Shown: one piece after another, positions 7,082 to 16,083 of the stretch
How the letters are laid out: each line of letters starts with the position of its first letter
How positions within the stretch are numbered: position 1 is the first letter of the stretch
Assembly: GCF_003967015.1 (NCBI RefSeq)
Contig: NZ_AP017560.1
Location: forward strand, 1,984,001 to 2,048,000
Length of the DNA: 64,000 nt
Source: Pseudanabaena sp. ABRG5-3
Lineage (GTDB): Bacteria; Cyanobacteriota; Cyanobacteriia; Pseudanabaenales; Pseudanabaenaceae
Direction: 5' to 3'
Made by a program: the position numbers and the translations under genes
The notes under the pieces: model-generated
The model's input: the letters and a program-made list of their open reading frames with translations, nothing else
Databases searched by the model: none
Told to the model about the DNA's origin: nothing

Positions 7082-9590
7082 ATGCCCTAATTTTGAGCAT
7101 CCAATGCTCGAGCATTTCTTGGAGTTGTTTGCGGCGGATAGGTTTACTGAGGTAATCATCCATACCAACTGCTAAACAGCGATCGCGATCTTCTTTAAAG
7201 GCATTCGCGGTCATGGCGACAATAAATATATGCTTGAGTAGCTCCTGAGTCATTTCCATTTTTCGAATCGCTTGCGTAGTATCATATCCATCCAGCAAAG
7301 GCATCTGACAATCCATCAAGATGATGTCGTAATCTTTAGATTTGATTAATTGCAGTACCTGTTCTCCATTATCAGCTAAGTCTGCTTGACAGCTTAGCTG
7401 AGATAAGTAGGACATCATAATTTTCTGATTAACAACATTATCTTCAGCTAATAGGATCTTCAAATTACTAAGCCCTTCTACGGCAGAGTTCTCTCCTATA
7501 TTATTTTCCTGTTCAGTTACTAGTTGAGTAACAATCAAGTCATCAACGGAAGGTAATATGTCTATATCTAAAGCCAAGGATATAGCTTTTAACAACCTTT
7601 GTCTTTTAAAAGGTTTGGTGATATACCCACAAAATCCTTGATCAATCACTGTTTGGATTTTACCTTGGCGATTAGCCGTTAATATCGCAATTAGCGGTAT
7701 ATTTCTATTTTGTTGAAACTGAATTTGTTGAACTAATTCAACAGTATTAGACTCTGTTAGTTCCCAATCAATTAGAGCGATATCAATCTGCTTGTCTGTA
7801 TCCAAATAAGCGATCGCATCTAATATATTGGTCGCTTCATAGATATCTGTACCAAAATCCTTAAGGTAATAACAAATCGCCTCACGAGTATGTTGATTTT
7901 CGTCAACTACCAAAATAGTTCTCTTATGTAGAGGTTGATTTTCGTCTACTATTAATGATGATATATTGTGGGGCTGACGATAAAAAGGCACTCGAAACCA
8001 AAAGCAAGTACCTATTCCTTGCTCTGGACTAACTACGCCAATTTCTCCCTGCATCAGTTCCGCTAATTGACGACAAATTGCTAGTCCTAGACCAGTACCA
8101 CCAAAACGACGGGTTGTAGAAGCATCAACTTGAGAAAACGGCTGAAATAACTTGTCATAGTCTTTTTCATGAATGCCAATACCTGTATCGGTGATAGAAA
8201 ATTTTAAATAAATAGGAGGCTGATCTAAGTAGTTACTTGTTGCATTCATCTCTGAATCGTTTGCTGATTCCACTAAGGTTTGTTCAAATAGGCGATCGCG
8301 TTCAACCTTGACAAATACTTCTCCCTTATCGGTAAACTTAATCGCATTACCAATTAAATTCATTAGTATTTGCCGCAATCTGACTGTATCTCCTAATAGA
8401 AGATTTGGTAAGTTCTCTTCAAAGAGGACATTAAGCTCTAAACCCTTACTATGAGCTTGCAAAGAAAATATTTCTAAAGTCTCTTCCAAACATTGTTCTA
8501 AATGAAAAGCCAAGCTTTCCAATTCCAGTTTCCCTTCTTCTAATTTTGACAGGTCAAGAATACGATTAATTAAACTCAACAATAGATTGCCACTGAGCCG
8601 AATATTATCAACAAAATCTTGCTGACGAGCATCAAGATTTGTACCCAGCAATAAGTCCGTCATACCTAATACACCATTAATCGGAGTACGGATTTCATGG
8701 CTCATATTTGCTAAGAAAATATTTTTTGCTTGAGCAGCTTGTTCTGCAAATTGTCTAGCAGTTAACAGTTCCTGCTCTTTACGCTTAATTTCGGTAATAT
8801 CCCGTCCAACATATACAAAATGATGGCTTGGCTCAATATCATATTCTAATTGATGGTTAAATATTGTTGAGCAGGAAAACGAGATAAGAACTTCTTCCCT
8901 CTGTTTTGACAGACAGAGAATCTCAATGTTATAAAAGTTGCAATCTTCTTCTGTAACTTGTCCTTCATCGGATTGACAGGAAATAGTATCGAGCTGATGA
9001 GCATCATTAAAGATTACCGTGATTGGACTACCGATCAATTCATCTTGAGAATAGCCAAACAAATTTATAGTAGCGGTATTGATCGTTTTAATAATGCCTT
9101 GATGATCGGTAACAATTAAGGCATCTGCCATTGAGGAAATAATTTTATCAATATATTCCTTTGATTTTGTAAGTGCATTAGCTAGCAACTCTGACTCATT
9201 GATTCTTTGCAGCAAAATCTGAGATTGCATCATCATTTCTGTAACGTCTTCAATACAGATAATGATATTTTTGTCAGATTCTTCTAGCTCATTTGTACCG
9301 ATGATATAAAAATCAAAATAGAGATTTTTCTTTGTAGGAGAAGAGCGGCAAATTCCCTTAATTTCAAAACTAGTTGATTGATTAAGCCAAATATTATTGA
9401 AAATCTCCTCTAAGCCAATAGTCTCTGGGAATACTTGGCGAATATCTTTATCTAACAAAGACTCATACGGGCATTCAGAAAATCTTTCAGCTCCATGAGA
9501 TGTGTCTGTAATCACAAACTGTCGATCAATCGTTACAAAGGAGCGCTCTGAAGCAGTGAGAAGCTTTTTAAGAATTTTTGACTGTTTCAT
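7080..9590 (-). CDS. Hybrid sensor histidine kinase with two PAS and two receiver domains
   Basis: An 836-residue cytoplasmic hybrid kinase with no membrane segment. Two PAS-like domains (about residues 10-120 and 140-270) precede a HisKA domain with phospho-histidine in MSHEIRTPING (about 297). An HATPase_c domain follows with G box GGTGLGLAIC (about 497). Two receivers come next, with phosphoacceptor Asp in IALIDWEL (about 607) and ILMDCQMP (about 760). It lies 95 nt downstream of the Ras-like GTPase gene on the same strand and may be the last gene of that cluster. A perfect palindrome covers its stop codon. The signal sensed is unknown. Confidence 0.95.
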   Translation of the reverse strand: MKQSKILKKLLTASERSFVTIDRQFVITDTSHGAERFSECPYESLLDKDIRQVFPETIGLEEIFNNIWLNQSTSFEIKGICRSSPTKKNLYFDFYIIGTNELEESDKNIIICIEDVTEMMMQSQILLQRINESELLANALTKSKEYIDKIISSMADALIVTDHQGIIKTINTATINLFGYSQDELIGSPITVIFNDAHQLDTISCQSDEGQVTEEDCNFYNIEILCLSKQREEVLISFSCSTIFNHQLEYDIEPSHHFVYVGRDITEIKRKEQELLTARQFAEQAAQAKNIFLANMSHEIRTPINGVLGMTDLLLGTNLDARQQDFVDNIRLSGNLLLSLINRILDLSKLEEGKLELESLAFHLEQCLEETLEIFSLQAHSKGLELNVLFEENLPNLLLGDTVRLRQILMNLIGNAIKFTDKGEVFVKVERDRLFEQTLVESANDSEMNATSNYLDQPPIYLKFSITDTGIGIHEKDYDKLFQPFSQVDASTTRRFGGTGLGLAICRQLAELMQGEIGVVSPEQGIGTCFWFRVPFYRQPHNISSLIVDENQPLHKRTILVVDENQHTREAICYYLKDFGTDIYEATNILDAIAYLDTDKQIDIALIDWELTESNTVELVQQIQFQQNRNIPLIAILTANRQGKIQTVIDQGFCGYITKPFKRQRLLKAISLALDIDILPSVDDLIVTQLVTEQENNIGENSAVEGLSNLKILLAEDNVVNQKIMMSYLSQLSCQADLADNGEQVLQLIKSKDYDIILMDCQMPLLDGYDTTQAIRKMEMTQELLKHIFIVAMTANAFKEDRDRCLAVGMDDYLSKPIRRKQLQEMLEHWMLKIRA

Positions 9591-9685
9591 AGCAGCTAAT
9601 GATGTAAAAGAATATCGACCTTATTGTTCTTTTAGGATATTTTTATCAATATTTTTGTTATTCTATTAAACAAATAATAATGTAT

Positions 9686-10243
9686 TTATTCTAGCATTAG
9701 CATCTGATATGCTAGTGTTTGAAATATCTCATCAACACCTTCCCCTGTCTTCGCTGATGTCGCTTTCACTAATACTTTAAGTTCGGCAAATTCCGTAGGA
9801 ATAGATTGAAATAGAATCTCTTTTTCATGGACTGTAATTAAATCGACCTTATTCAAAGCAATGATGACATGGGAATGGGGATTAATTGATTGAAAAAGTT
9901 GGACATGTCCTTTCAGGCTCTGCATACTTGCTTGCCTCGTAACGTCGCCAACAATTAATGCCCCTTTAGCTCCTTGGAGATAGCTAGGAGCAATTCCTTG
10001 AAAGCGCGTACTTCCTTCAATATCCCAAACAATTAGTTGCAATTGTTTTAAATCATCCTCGGTGGTATTTGCAATTGAATTTGTAATAGATACGAGTTTA
10101 CGGGAGATTTTCACCCCGACTGTTGATAGATACTTATCACTAAATTGACGATCTACAAATTGACGGATCAAGCTAGTTTTGCCAACGCCGAAATCGCCAA
10201 CAAGACACATTTTTTGAGAAATTACTTTTGGTGAAGAATTCAT
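9686..10243 (-). CDS. Ras/Rab-like small GTPase
   Basis: A 185-residue small GTPase of the Ras superfamily. P loop GDFGVGKTS (about residues 17-25), switch I YLSTVGVKI with the Mg-binding Thr, G3 WDIEGSTRF, G4 NKVDL and G5 TSAKTG are all present. The residue after the G3 glycine is Ser rather than the catalytic Gln of Ras, so intrinsic hydrolysis may be slow and depend on a partner. The gene starts 22 nt after the OmpA/BON protein gene and must be co-transcribed with it. Prokaryotic small GTPases of this type (for example MglA) set cell polarity and work with roadblock/longin proteins. That role here is inference. Confidence 0.93.
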   Translation of the reverse strand: MNSSPKVISQKMCLVGDFGVGKTSLIRQFVDRQFSDKYLSTVGVKISRKLVSITNSIANTTEDDLKQLQLIVWDIEGSTRFQGIAPSYLQGAKGALIVGDVTRQASMQSLKGHVQLFQSINPHSHVIIALNKVDLITVHEKEILFQSIPTEFAELKVLVKATSAKTGEGVDEIFQTLAYQMLMLE

Positions 10244-10265
10244 TTAGTTAAATAGTCTCGGACAT

Positions 10266-13070
10266 TTATTTTAGCGTAGGTTCAAACTCTACCCATCTTG
10301 CTATTTGGTCAGAAGGTTGCTGAATAGATGGTTCTATTATCCCAGAAATATGTAACCGATTTGCATTGATGCCCTTCTGTAGTAGAGCATCACGTAATGC
10401 CTGAGTACGCTTTACCCCTAGTTGATAGTTCACTGTGCGATCGCCAATATTGTCACTTTTGGCAGAAATTTTGAGGCTGTAGTCAGGATACATATCCAGA
10501 AAAGCCTTAACTTCTATTAATTTTTCTAACTCTGATGGTTGGAGGATGGTTACACCAAAAGGGAAGTAAATACGAGTCGATAGCTTTGGCACTATGAGTA
10601 TCGTGGCATTAGTCACAGCAGTAATTCCCGCGATTTTGGTGAAAGTTTGAGTGATTTTAGGGATCATGCTAGGTTGCTCGACTTGCCCTGTAATCGTCAA
10701 TTGCCCATTATTGAACTGTGTAGCAATATTGACCCCTTGGGTATAGTTAAGCACTTTAGTAAGTCGTTGGACTTCTGCCGCAACGAGTATGGGATCTGGT
10801 GGGATATTAACTGTATAGATATTGTTGTTAATGTTGGCGATCGCTATTTCCGTTTTGGTTACTTCATTGGCAACTTGAAGGGCGCGATCGCGTAAATTTT
10901 GATTGGGTAATTTACCTGAGAGTTTGAGTTGTTGACCATTAGCAGCAACATTGAGGCGATAGACCGCAAGTTCTGGCGTACTTGCAAAGGCTTCTAAAAC
11001 TTTGGCTTCGATTTGGCGATCGCGCTGGGATTGATATTGATAAATTCCCATTGGCACAAAAACTAAGGCAAACAGGGCTAAACCCAGAAAAATCAGAGCT
11101 TTTGATGATTTTTTAGGCTGAGTCTTTTCTACTTCCATCAAAGTCTTCAGTTCGAGATGAACTTTAAAGGGAACTATACTGGGATCACCATCAAATTGTT
11201 TAAGGCGATCGCCATAGACTTGGACAATTTGACCAAATACATCGCGAATTTTCGTCACAAATTCGGAGTCTGGCTCCCCACGAATGATGACTGCGAGATA
11301 GCAATAGCCAGCGACTTCTAATAAAATTTGGGAGCCACTATAGTTAATTGCATCAATCTCAGCTTTTTCTTCTGATGATCGTGACATACATTCGTTGGCA
11401 AAGCTCCGAATCGCGGTTAGCATCCCCGCTAACATATCTGAGTCAAGCGGTTCGATCAGGGTATTCAGATCACTCTGTTGAATATCAACCATCACTAATC
11501 CCGAAAGATTATGAATCAAAAATATCGCTTGCACCTCAAAGGGAACTGATTCTTTGAGAATCAACTCTGCTTCTGAAACACCCTGAATTTTGGCTCGCAA
11601 TTTACGCTGTAAGCCTCCGACACTAAAGGTTTGCTCTACTTTTTCATTAATAGATCGAATAGCTTCAGCAAAATATTTGGCGATCGTATTGCCAATTACT
11701 GGATAAAGAGCATCTACCATTGAATCGCGTTCAAGGGCAATTTGGCGTTTGATTGCGGAACCCATCTCTGGGGCAATGGCATCAATAATTGCATCCCGAT
11801 CTAGACGAATTTGTTCACGAATAGCGGCTCCCATCTCTGGGGCGATCGCCTTCGCAATCCCTTCAGGGCTACTGTGAATATGCTCACTAATGGCACTTGG
11901 CAAAATATCAGAAATCGCATGACTCATGGCAACTCGATCTAGTTGCGATCGCTCAAAGATAACTTCCGCAATAATCGGCATGATCGCTTGACACATTGAT
12001 TCTCTAGATTCTGTCACCTTCAGACTAAGGATATCCGCAATCACTGGGAGCAAAAGTTGTACTAGTTCATCTGGTTCATTAATTCGATTTTCTAATTGAG
12101 CAACTCGCTCTCTGACACCAGCAATTTCGGTAGGGATATTATCATTCTCATTGTCAATTTCTGTAAGTCGTGAACCAAGATTACTCAGACCAAGAGAAGC
12201 ATTTTGAATTAAGCTCTCTAATCCCTCAATTTTATCCATTAAGGCAGGATTATTAACCTGACTTTCAACAATCCCGAGTTTTTGTTCGACAGAAACTTTG
12301 AAACTTCTGAGGTCTTCGATCTCTGGTACAACCAGAATATCTTGGAGAAGATGTAAGGCCTGATCATCTTCTAAGGAAGTTGATGCAGAAGTATAGGAAG
12401 ATGTATTTTTTTGATTGTTTTTTTGACTGCTTTGTTGATTAATGCTATCTAGTTTTTGTGGTTGAACTGCTGACTGTATTGGCAAATTAGCTTGAGATTT
12501 ACCAACCCTTAATTCATTTAATTCATTCTCTGTTGGCAAATTAGCTTGAGTTTGATCAAGTGTTAGTCCACCACCTAAGAGGAGATCATGAATAAGATTG
12601 ATAGTCTCACTTTCTTCTGCTTGTCCTAGTGGCAAAGATTCTCTAGCTTGTGAGGCAGTTCCATTACCATTATTCCGAACTGTATTAGAACGATTGTCAA
12701 TGTCATTATATTCAATGGGTTGGATATTCTTTAGAAAAGGTAACTCATCAAGAAGACTAGGGAATGGATAACCTGAAGGCGATCGCATTTCTAAAGGTTC
12801 ATCTAGAGATTCTTGAGACAAATCTAGATCTACCAATCTAGATTTGTTTTTTGGCTCTTCATACTCAGGGCTAATATCTACAAAGCTAGAGTTATACTCA
12901 TAGTCGGCAACCTGTTCTTCATATTCTGATTGCAAAACCAGTGACTGATTTTGATTCTCAGAGTTTCGAGTCTTTTGGGATTCAATAATATTGAGTTCGG
13001 AGAGCAGAAGGAAAAACTTCTCAACGTCGCTGAGAGAATTATCATTGATATTTCCATTTCTCTCTGACAT
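10266..13070 (-). CDS. Large membrane protein with longin/roadblock-like, BON and OmpA domains
   Basis: A 934-residue protein. Residues 1-240 are polar and low-complexity. About 250-490 is helical and contains near-repeats such as IAPEMGAAIREQI and IAPEMGSAIKRQI. About 505-640 reads like a longin/roadblock-type GTPase-partner domain (FLIHNLSGLVMVD, MLTAIRSFANE, YLAVIIRGEP). One transmembrane helix lies at about 655-677 (ALIFLGLALFALVFVPMG). Two BON-like domains (680-755 and 760-825) and an OmpA-type peptidoglycan-binding domain (about 830-930) follow. The cytoplasmic half would thus face a GTPase and the other half the cell wall. The GTPase gene follows after 22 nt, suggesting a physical pair. 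The longin/roadblock assignment is by eye and needs structure prediction. Confidence 0.85.
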   Translation of the reverse strand: MSERNGNINDNSLSDVEKFFLLLSELNIIESQKTRNSENQNQSLVLQSEYEEQVADYEYNSSFVDISPEYEEPKNKSRLVDLDLSQESLDEPLEMRSPSGYPFPSLLDELPFLKNIQPIEYNDIDNRSNTVRNNGNGTASQARESLPLGQAEESETINLIHDLLLGGGLTLDQTQANLPTENELNELRVGKSQANLPIQSAVQPQKLDSINQQSSQKNNQKNTSSYTSASTSLEDDQALHLLQDILVVPEIEDLRSFKVSVEQKLGIVESQVNNPALMDKIEGLESLIQNASLGLSNLGSRLTEIDNENDNIPTEIAGVRERVAQLENRINEPDELVQLLLPVIADILSLKVTESRESMCQAIMPIIAEVIFERSQLDRVAMSHAISDILPSAISEHIHSSPEGIAKAIAPEMGAAIREQIRLDRDAIIDAIAPEMGSAIKRQIALERDSMVDALYPVIGNTIAKYFAEAIRSINEKVEQTFSVGGLQRKLRAKIQGVSEAELILKESVPFEVQAIFLIHNLSGLVMVDIQQSDLNTLIEPLDSDMLAGMLTAIRSFANECMSRSSEEKAEIDAINYSGSQILLEVAGYCYLAVIIRGEPDSEFVTKIRDVFGQIVQVYGDRLKQFDGDPSIVPFKVHLELKTLMEVEKTQPKKSSKALIFLGLALFALVFVPMGIYQYQSQRDRQIEAKVLEAFASTPELAVYRLNVAANGQQLKLSGKLPNQNLRDRALQVANEVTKTEIAIANINNNIYTVNIPPDPILVAAEVQRLTKVLNYTQGVNIATQFNNGQLTITGQVEQPSMIPKITQTFTKIAGITAVTNATILIVPKLSTRIYFPFGVTILQPSELEKLIEVKAFLDMYPDYSLKISAKSDNIGDRTVNYQLGVKRTQALRDALLQKGINANRLHISGIIEPSIQQPSDQIARWVEFEPTLK

Positions 13071-13186
13071 AGGATACGTTATTCTATACGATAGCGTCTT
13101 TCAGGTTAGGCATAGGAATATTACTACCCTAACACTAAATTCACAACAGCAAAATATACAAGAGTTTGTGATTTACCTTTATTGTG

Positions 13187-13223
13187 GTAAGTATGGGCGG
13201 CGCGAAGCGCCGCCCATACTTAC
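13187..13223. repeat. Perfect 17-bp palindrome, loop GAA
   Basis: Arms 13187-13203 and 13207-13223 with apex gcgaagc. It lies between the coiled-coil gene and the OmpA/BON gene. It is homologous, including the left flank ttattgtg, to the palindrome at 24663-24701. One T:A pair here is a G:C pair there. Confidence 0.95.
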
Positions 13224-13242
13224 TTAATCTTAAACTAAGAAC

Positions 13243-13941
13243 CTATGAGAGTTTAGATTTAGAGCGAGCTGTGGTTTTCGTGGTGCTGCTTGAAGTTGGA
13301 TCTGACCCTAGTGAAGTTGATCGCTCATTTTTTGGCTCCGAACCAATTATGTTGACCTGCTCATATTTCTCATCAACTCTTTCTTCAGCCGCCTCACGCA
13401 ATTCAGGCACAAATTCTGACCCCTTCAGTCTCATGCCTAACTCAAATAGCAACTCCGCCAAATCATCTTTGGAGAGTTTGTCTTCACGGAGAATCGAAAA
13501 ATGACGGTCTAGTTCTTCTAAAACTAGCGATCGCAATTCACGGGTATCATTTTGCAAACTATCTCTAGTTTGCGCGAGTTCGTCACGTAGGGCAACTCGT
13601 TGGGCTTCAACGGTCTCATCAAGGGTTTCAATACTATTGGTAAACTTGCGATTAAGGCGATCGAACTGTTGACGAAGGTCGGCAGCTTCTTCTTGGGCAG
13701 TCGAACTAATCGTTTTTAGGCGTTTGTCAATCGACTCAACCGCAGTCCTTAATTCAGTAGCTAAAGTTACTTTTAGGTCATTCAGGCGATCGCGGACATC
13801 CTGTTGAATTGCCGAAATATCTGACTCTGCCTTATCTAGACGACTAGTATATTCGCGCAAATGTGCGCCGAAAATGATATCGCGAATTTGATCAATATTG
13901 CCTAAGCGTTCGCGGATTTCATCTCTGGTGATTTCACCCAT
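13243..13941 (-). CDS. Coiled-coil protein upstream of the GTPase/OmpA cluster
   Basis: A 232-residue soluble protein that is almost wholly helical. Residues 1-35 (ITRDEIRERLGNIDQIRDII) form a short domain, and about 35-150 is a heptad-rich coiled coil. A second helical block (DDLAELLFELGMRLKG) precedes a Ser/Thr/Lys-rich disordered tail. I do not recognise a named family. It precedes the OmpA/BON and GTPase genes on the same strand, separated by 172 nt and a palindrome, so it is probably part of the same functional cluster. Confidence 0.8.
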   Translation of the reverse strand: MGEITRDEIRERLGNIDQIRDIIFGAHLREYTSRLDKAESDISAIQQDVRDRLNDLKVTLATELRTAVESIDKRLKTISSTAQEEAADLRQQFDRLNRKFTNSIETLDETVEAQRVALRDELAQTRDSLQNDTRELRSLVLEELDRHFSILREDKLSKDDLAELLFELGMRLKGSEFVPELREAAEERVDEKYEQVNIIGSEPKNERSTSLGSDPTSSSTTKTTARSKSKLS

Positions 13942-14194
13942 TGGAGTACCTCTAGGAATGTTGGGAATAAATATAAAGTTTTAGCCAAAGTTTTAGCCAA
14001 AAATTCAGCTTTTGGTCTTTGCATATTCTGGCGATCGCCAATACAAAATAACCATAGCAAAGTCTTGCCATTTTTGCTGTATAGCTCATGAAGGCAAAAG
14101 TAAAAGCAGTGCTTACCATTGCTTTTTTTGGTTTCGGAATTGGGTAAGATAAACACAGCAATGCTATTTGGCAAAGCTTAATTATTAGCAAAAT

Positions 14195-15889
14195 ATGTCT
14201 GCGATCGCCCAATTACCTCCCAAAAAACTACGCTGGCAGAGAATTAAAAGCTCTTCCCTTGCCCGTCAACGAGAAGTGTTTTTAGCTACATTTACATTCC
14301 TGTTTTTTATATGGTGGGATAAGTTTTGGCAAATTGATACAGCGCGTACCCGCAACAAACGGGCTGAGTGGCTAGTTCGCAACATGCTCGAACTAGGTCC
14401 AACATTCATTAAGATTGGTCAATCGCTATCGACTCGCGTTGATATCTTGCCACCTGAGTACATCAGCAATTTATCGCAACTTCAAGATAAAGTACCAGCT
14501 TTTAGTGCTAAAGAAGCCAGAGACATCATTGAGTTAGAACTAGGCAAATCGCTCTATACCATCTATCGTGATTTCGATGAAGTGCCTCTTGCCGCCGCTA
14601 GTCTTGGACAAGTACATCGCGCTACATTGCATACAGGCGAAGATGTCGTTGTTAAAGTCCAACGTCCGGGGTTGAAAAGATTATTTGATCTCGACTTACT
14701 AGCCGTTGGTAAGCTGCTCAAATTTTTTGATCGCTATTTCGCTTGGACTCGCAAATATAATCTACAAGGGATTTATAACGAGTTTTTTACCATTCTTTAT
14801 CAAGAAATTGACTATGCGATCGAGGGGAGTAATGCCGATCGCTTTCGCAAAAATTTTGAAGGCTATCCACGCATAGTTGTTCCTAAAGTCTATTGGGAAT
14901 ATTCTACTTCGATGGTTTTAACTTTGGAATACGTTCCAGGGATCAAGGTGGATGATCGTCAAGCTCTTGAAGCTTGCGGGTTAAACCCTAAGGAAATCAA
15001 TCAATTAGGAATCTGTTGTTATCTCAAACAACTGCTCCAAGATGGCTTCTTTCATGCTGATCCTCACCCCGGAAATTTAGCCGTTAGTCCTAGCGGTAGT
15101 TTGATTTTCTATGACTACGGCATGATGGCAGAAGTCAAGACTATGGCAAAGGATCAAATGGTAAAGACCTTCTTTGCAGTACTACGGAAAGATACGAATG
15201 AAGTCGTTGATACCCTCATGAGCATGGGTTTTATTGAACCGATCGCCGATATGAGTCCCGTCAAACGGATGTTGAAATTCGTATTAGATCGCTTTACAGA
15301 ACGACCTGTCAATATCTATGAGTTTGAACAAATTAAAGGTGAAGTGGTTGCCATCTTTGAGAAACAGCCATTCCGTTTGCCACCACAGATGACCTATCTG
15401 CTCAAATCTCTAACAACCCTTGATGGGATTGCCAGAATTCTTGATCCTGAATACAACTTTTCTACGGCAGCTCAGCCCTTTGTTAAAAGTATTGTACTTA
15501 CCAGAGGTCGAGGTAATACTCTAGGAGCTTTAGCCCAACAAGCCAAAGACTTTCTGGTCTATCAGCTTAATAAACCAAGTCGCATGGAAATTTTGCTGGA
15601 ACGCTTGGAAGAAAGGATAGAACGGGGCGAATTGATGATTCAAGTCAAGTCTACTGAAAGCGATCGCACCCTCAAGCGAATTAATATTGCGGTTAAAGCT
15701 TTAATCTATGCCTGCTTAACAGGATTTTTACTGCTAGCGGGTGCTGTACTTTTAGTTGGGACAAATGGGGTGTATAGTGGCTGGGCGATCGCTGCTTTTG
15801 TGGGGGCAGGTTTTTCAGGTTTATCCTTGCTTCGAGCCTTAGTCCAGCTATCAATTCGCGAGAAAATTGATAATCTTGCTGAGCAATAG
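14195..15889 (+). CDS. ABC1 kinase (AarF/UbiB family), copy 1
   Basis: A 564-residue atypical kinase of the ABC1/UbiB family. The signature motif KIGQSLSTR (about residue 70), the invariant Lys in VVKVQRPG, the catalytic FHADPHPGN and a C-terminal transmembrane hairpin (about 500-550) are present. The metal-binding DFG reads YDYGMM here, a conservative Phe to Tyr change. Cyanobacterial and plastid members regulate prenylquinone metabolism and photoprotection. A second paralogue lies at 20837-22774, and the same ~107-bp repeat follows both. Confidence 0.93.
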   Translation: MSAIAQLPPKKLRWQRIKSSSLARQREVFLATFTFLFFIWWDKFWQIDTARTRNKRAEWLVRNMLELGPTFIKIGQSLSTRVDILPPEYISNLSQLQDKVPAFSAKEARDIIELELGKSLYTIYRDFDEVPLAAASLGQVHRATLHTGEDVVVKVQRPGLKRLFDLDLLAVGKLLKFFDRYFAWTRKYNLQGIYNEFFTILYQEIDYAIEGSNADRFRKNFEGYPRIVVPKVYWEYSTSMVLTLEYVPGIKVDDRQALEACGLNPKEINQLGICCYLKQLLQDGFFHADPHPGNLAVSPSGSLIFYDYGMMAEVKTMAKDQMVKTFFAVLRKDTNEVVDTLMSMGFIEPIADMSPVKRMLKFVLDRFTERPVNIYEFEQIKGEVVAIFEKQPFRLPPQMTYLLKSLTTLDGIARILDPEYNFSTAAQPFVKSIVLTRGRGNTLGALAQQAKDFLVYQLNKPSRMEILLERLEERIERGELMIQVKSTESDRTLKRINIAVKALIYACLTGFLLLAGAVLLVGTNGVYSGWAIAAFVGAGFSGLSLLRALVQLSIREKIDNLAEQ

Positions 15890-15896
15890 TCATGAT

Positions 15897-16003
15897 TTAC
15901 AGCGCTTTGCGCTCAAACCCAAATCAAGAGATTTTTTAAAAGGCTTGCAAAGCAAGCCTTTTAAAAAATCTCTTGTGGTTCGTTGGATCGGTAACTGCTG
16001 TAA
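15897..16003. repeat. Interspersed palindromic element, family A copy 1
   Basis: About 107 bp bounded by ttacagc and gctgtaa. It contains perfect 24-bp arms (15925-15948 and 15952-15975) with loop aaa. It starts 8 nt after the ABC1 kinase stop. Copy 2 (22785-22891) follows the other ABC1 kinase gene and differs by a base pair changed in both arms. Confidence 0.9.
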
Positions 16004-16035
16004 GCCCAATACTTAAACCATTTGCAATGTCTCTT

Positions 16036-16080
16036 TTCAAAGATAAAAGTCGGCGCGATGAGCCGACTTTTATCTTTGAA
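16036..16080. repeat. Nineteen-bp palindrome after the pentapeptide-repeat gene
   Basis: Arms 16036-16054 and 16062-16080 with a 7-nt loop containing gcgat. It lies 3 nt from the stop of the minus-strand pentapeptide-repeat gene and may serve as its terminator or 3' stabiliser, though it lacks a T run. Confidence 0.85.
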
Positions 16081-16083
16081 GTT

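Noticed and set aside
13184-13504. Plus-strand ORF starting in the 13187 palindrome
   Set aside because: Antisense of the coiled-coil gene; the coiled-coil reading has clear heptads and fits the operon.
15897-16003. Insertion sequence with transposase
   Set aside because: The element has inverted ends but is only about 107 bp and has no coding capacity; no transposase gene is found in the window.
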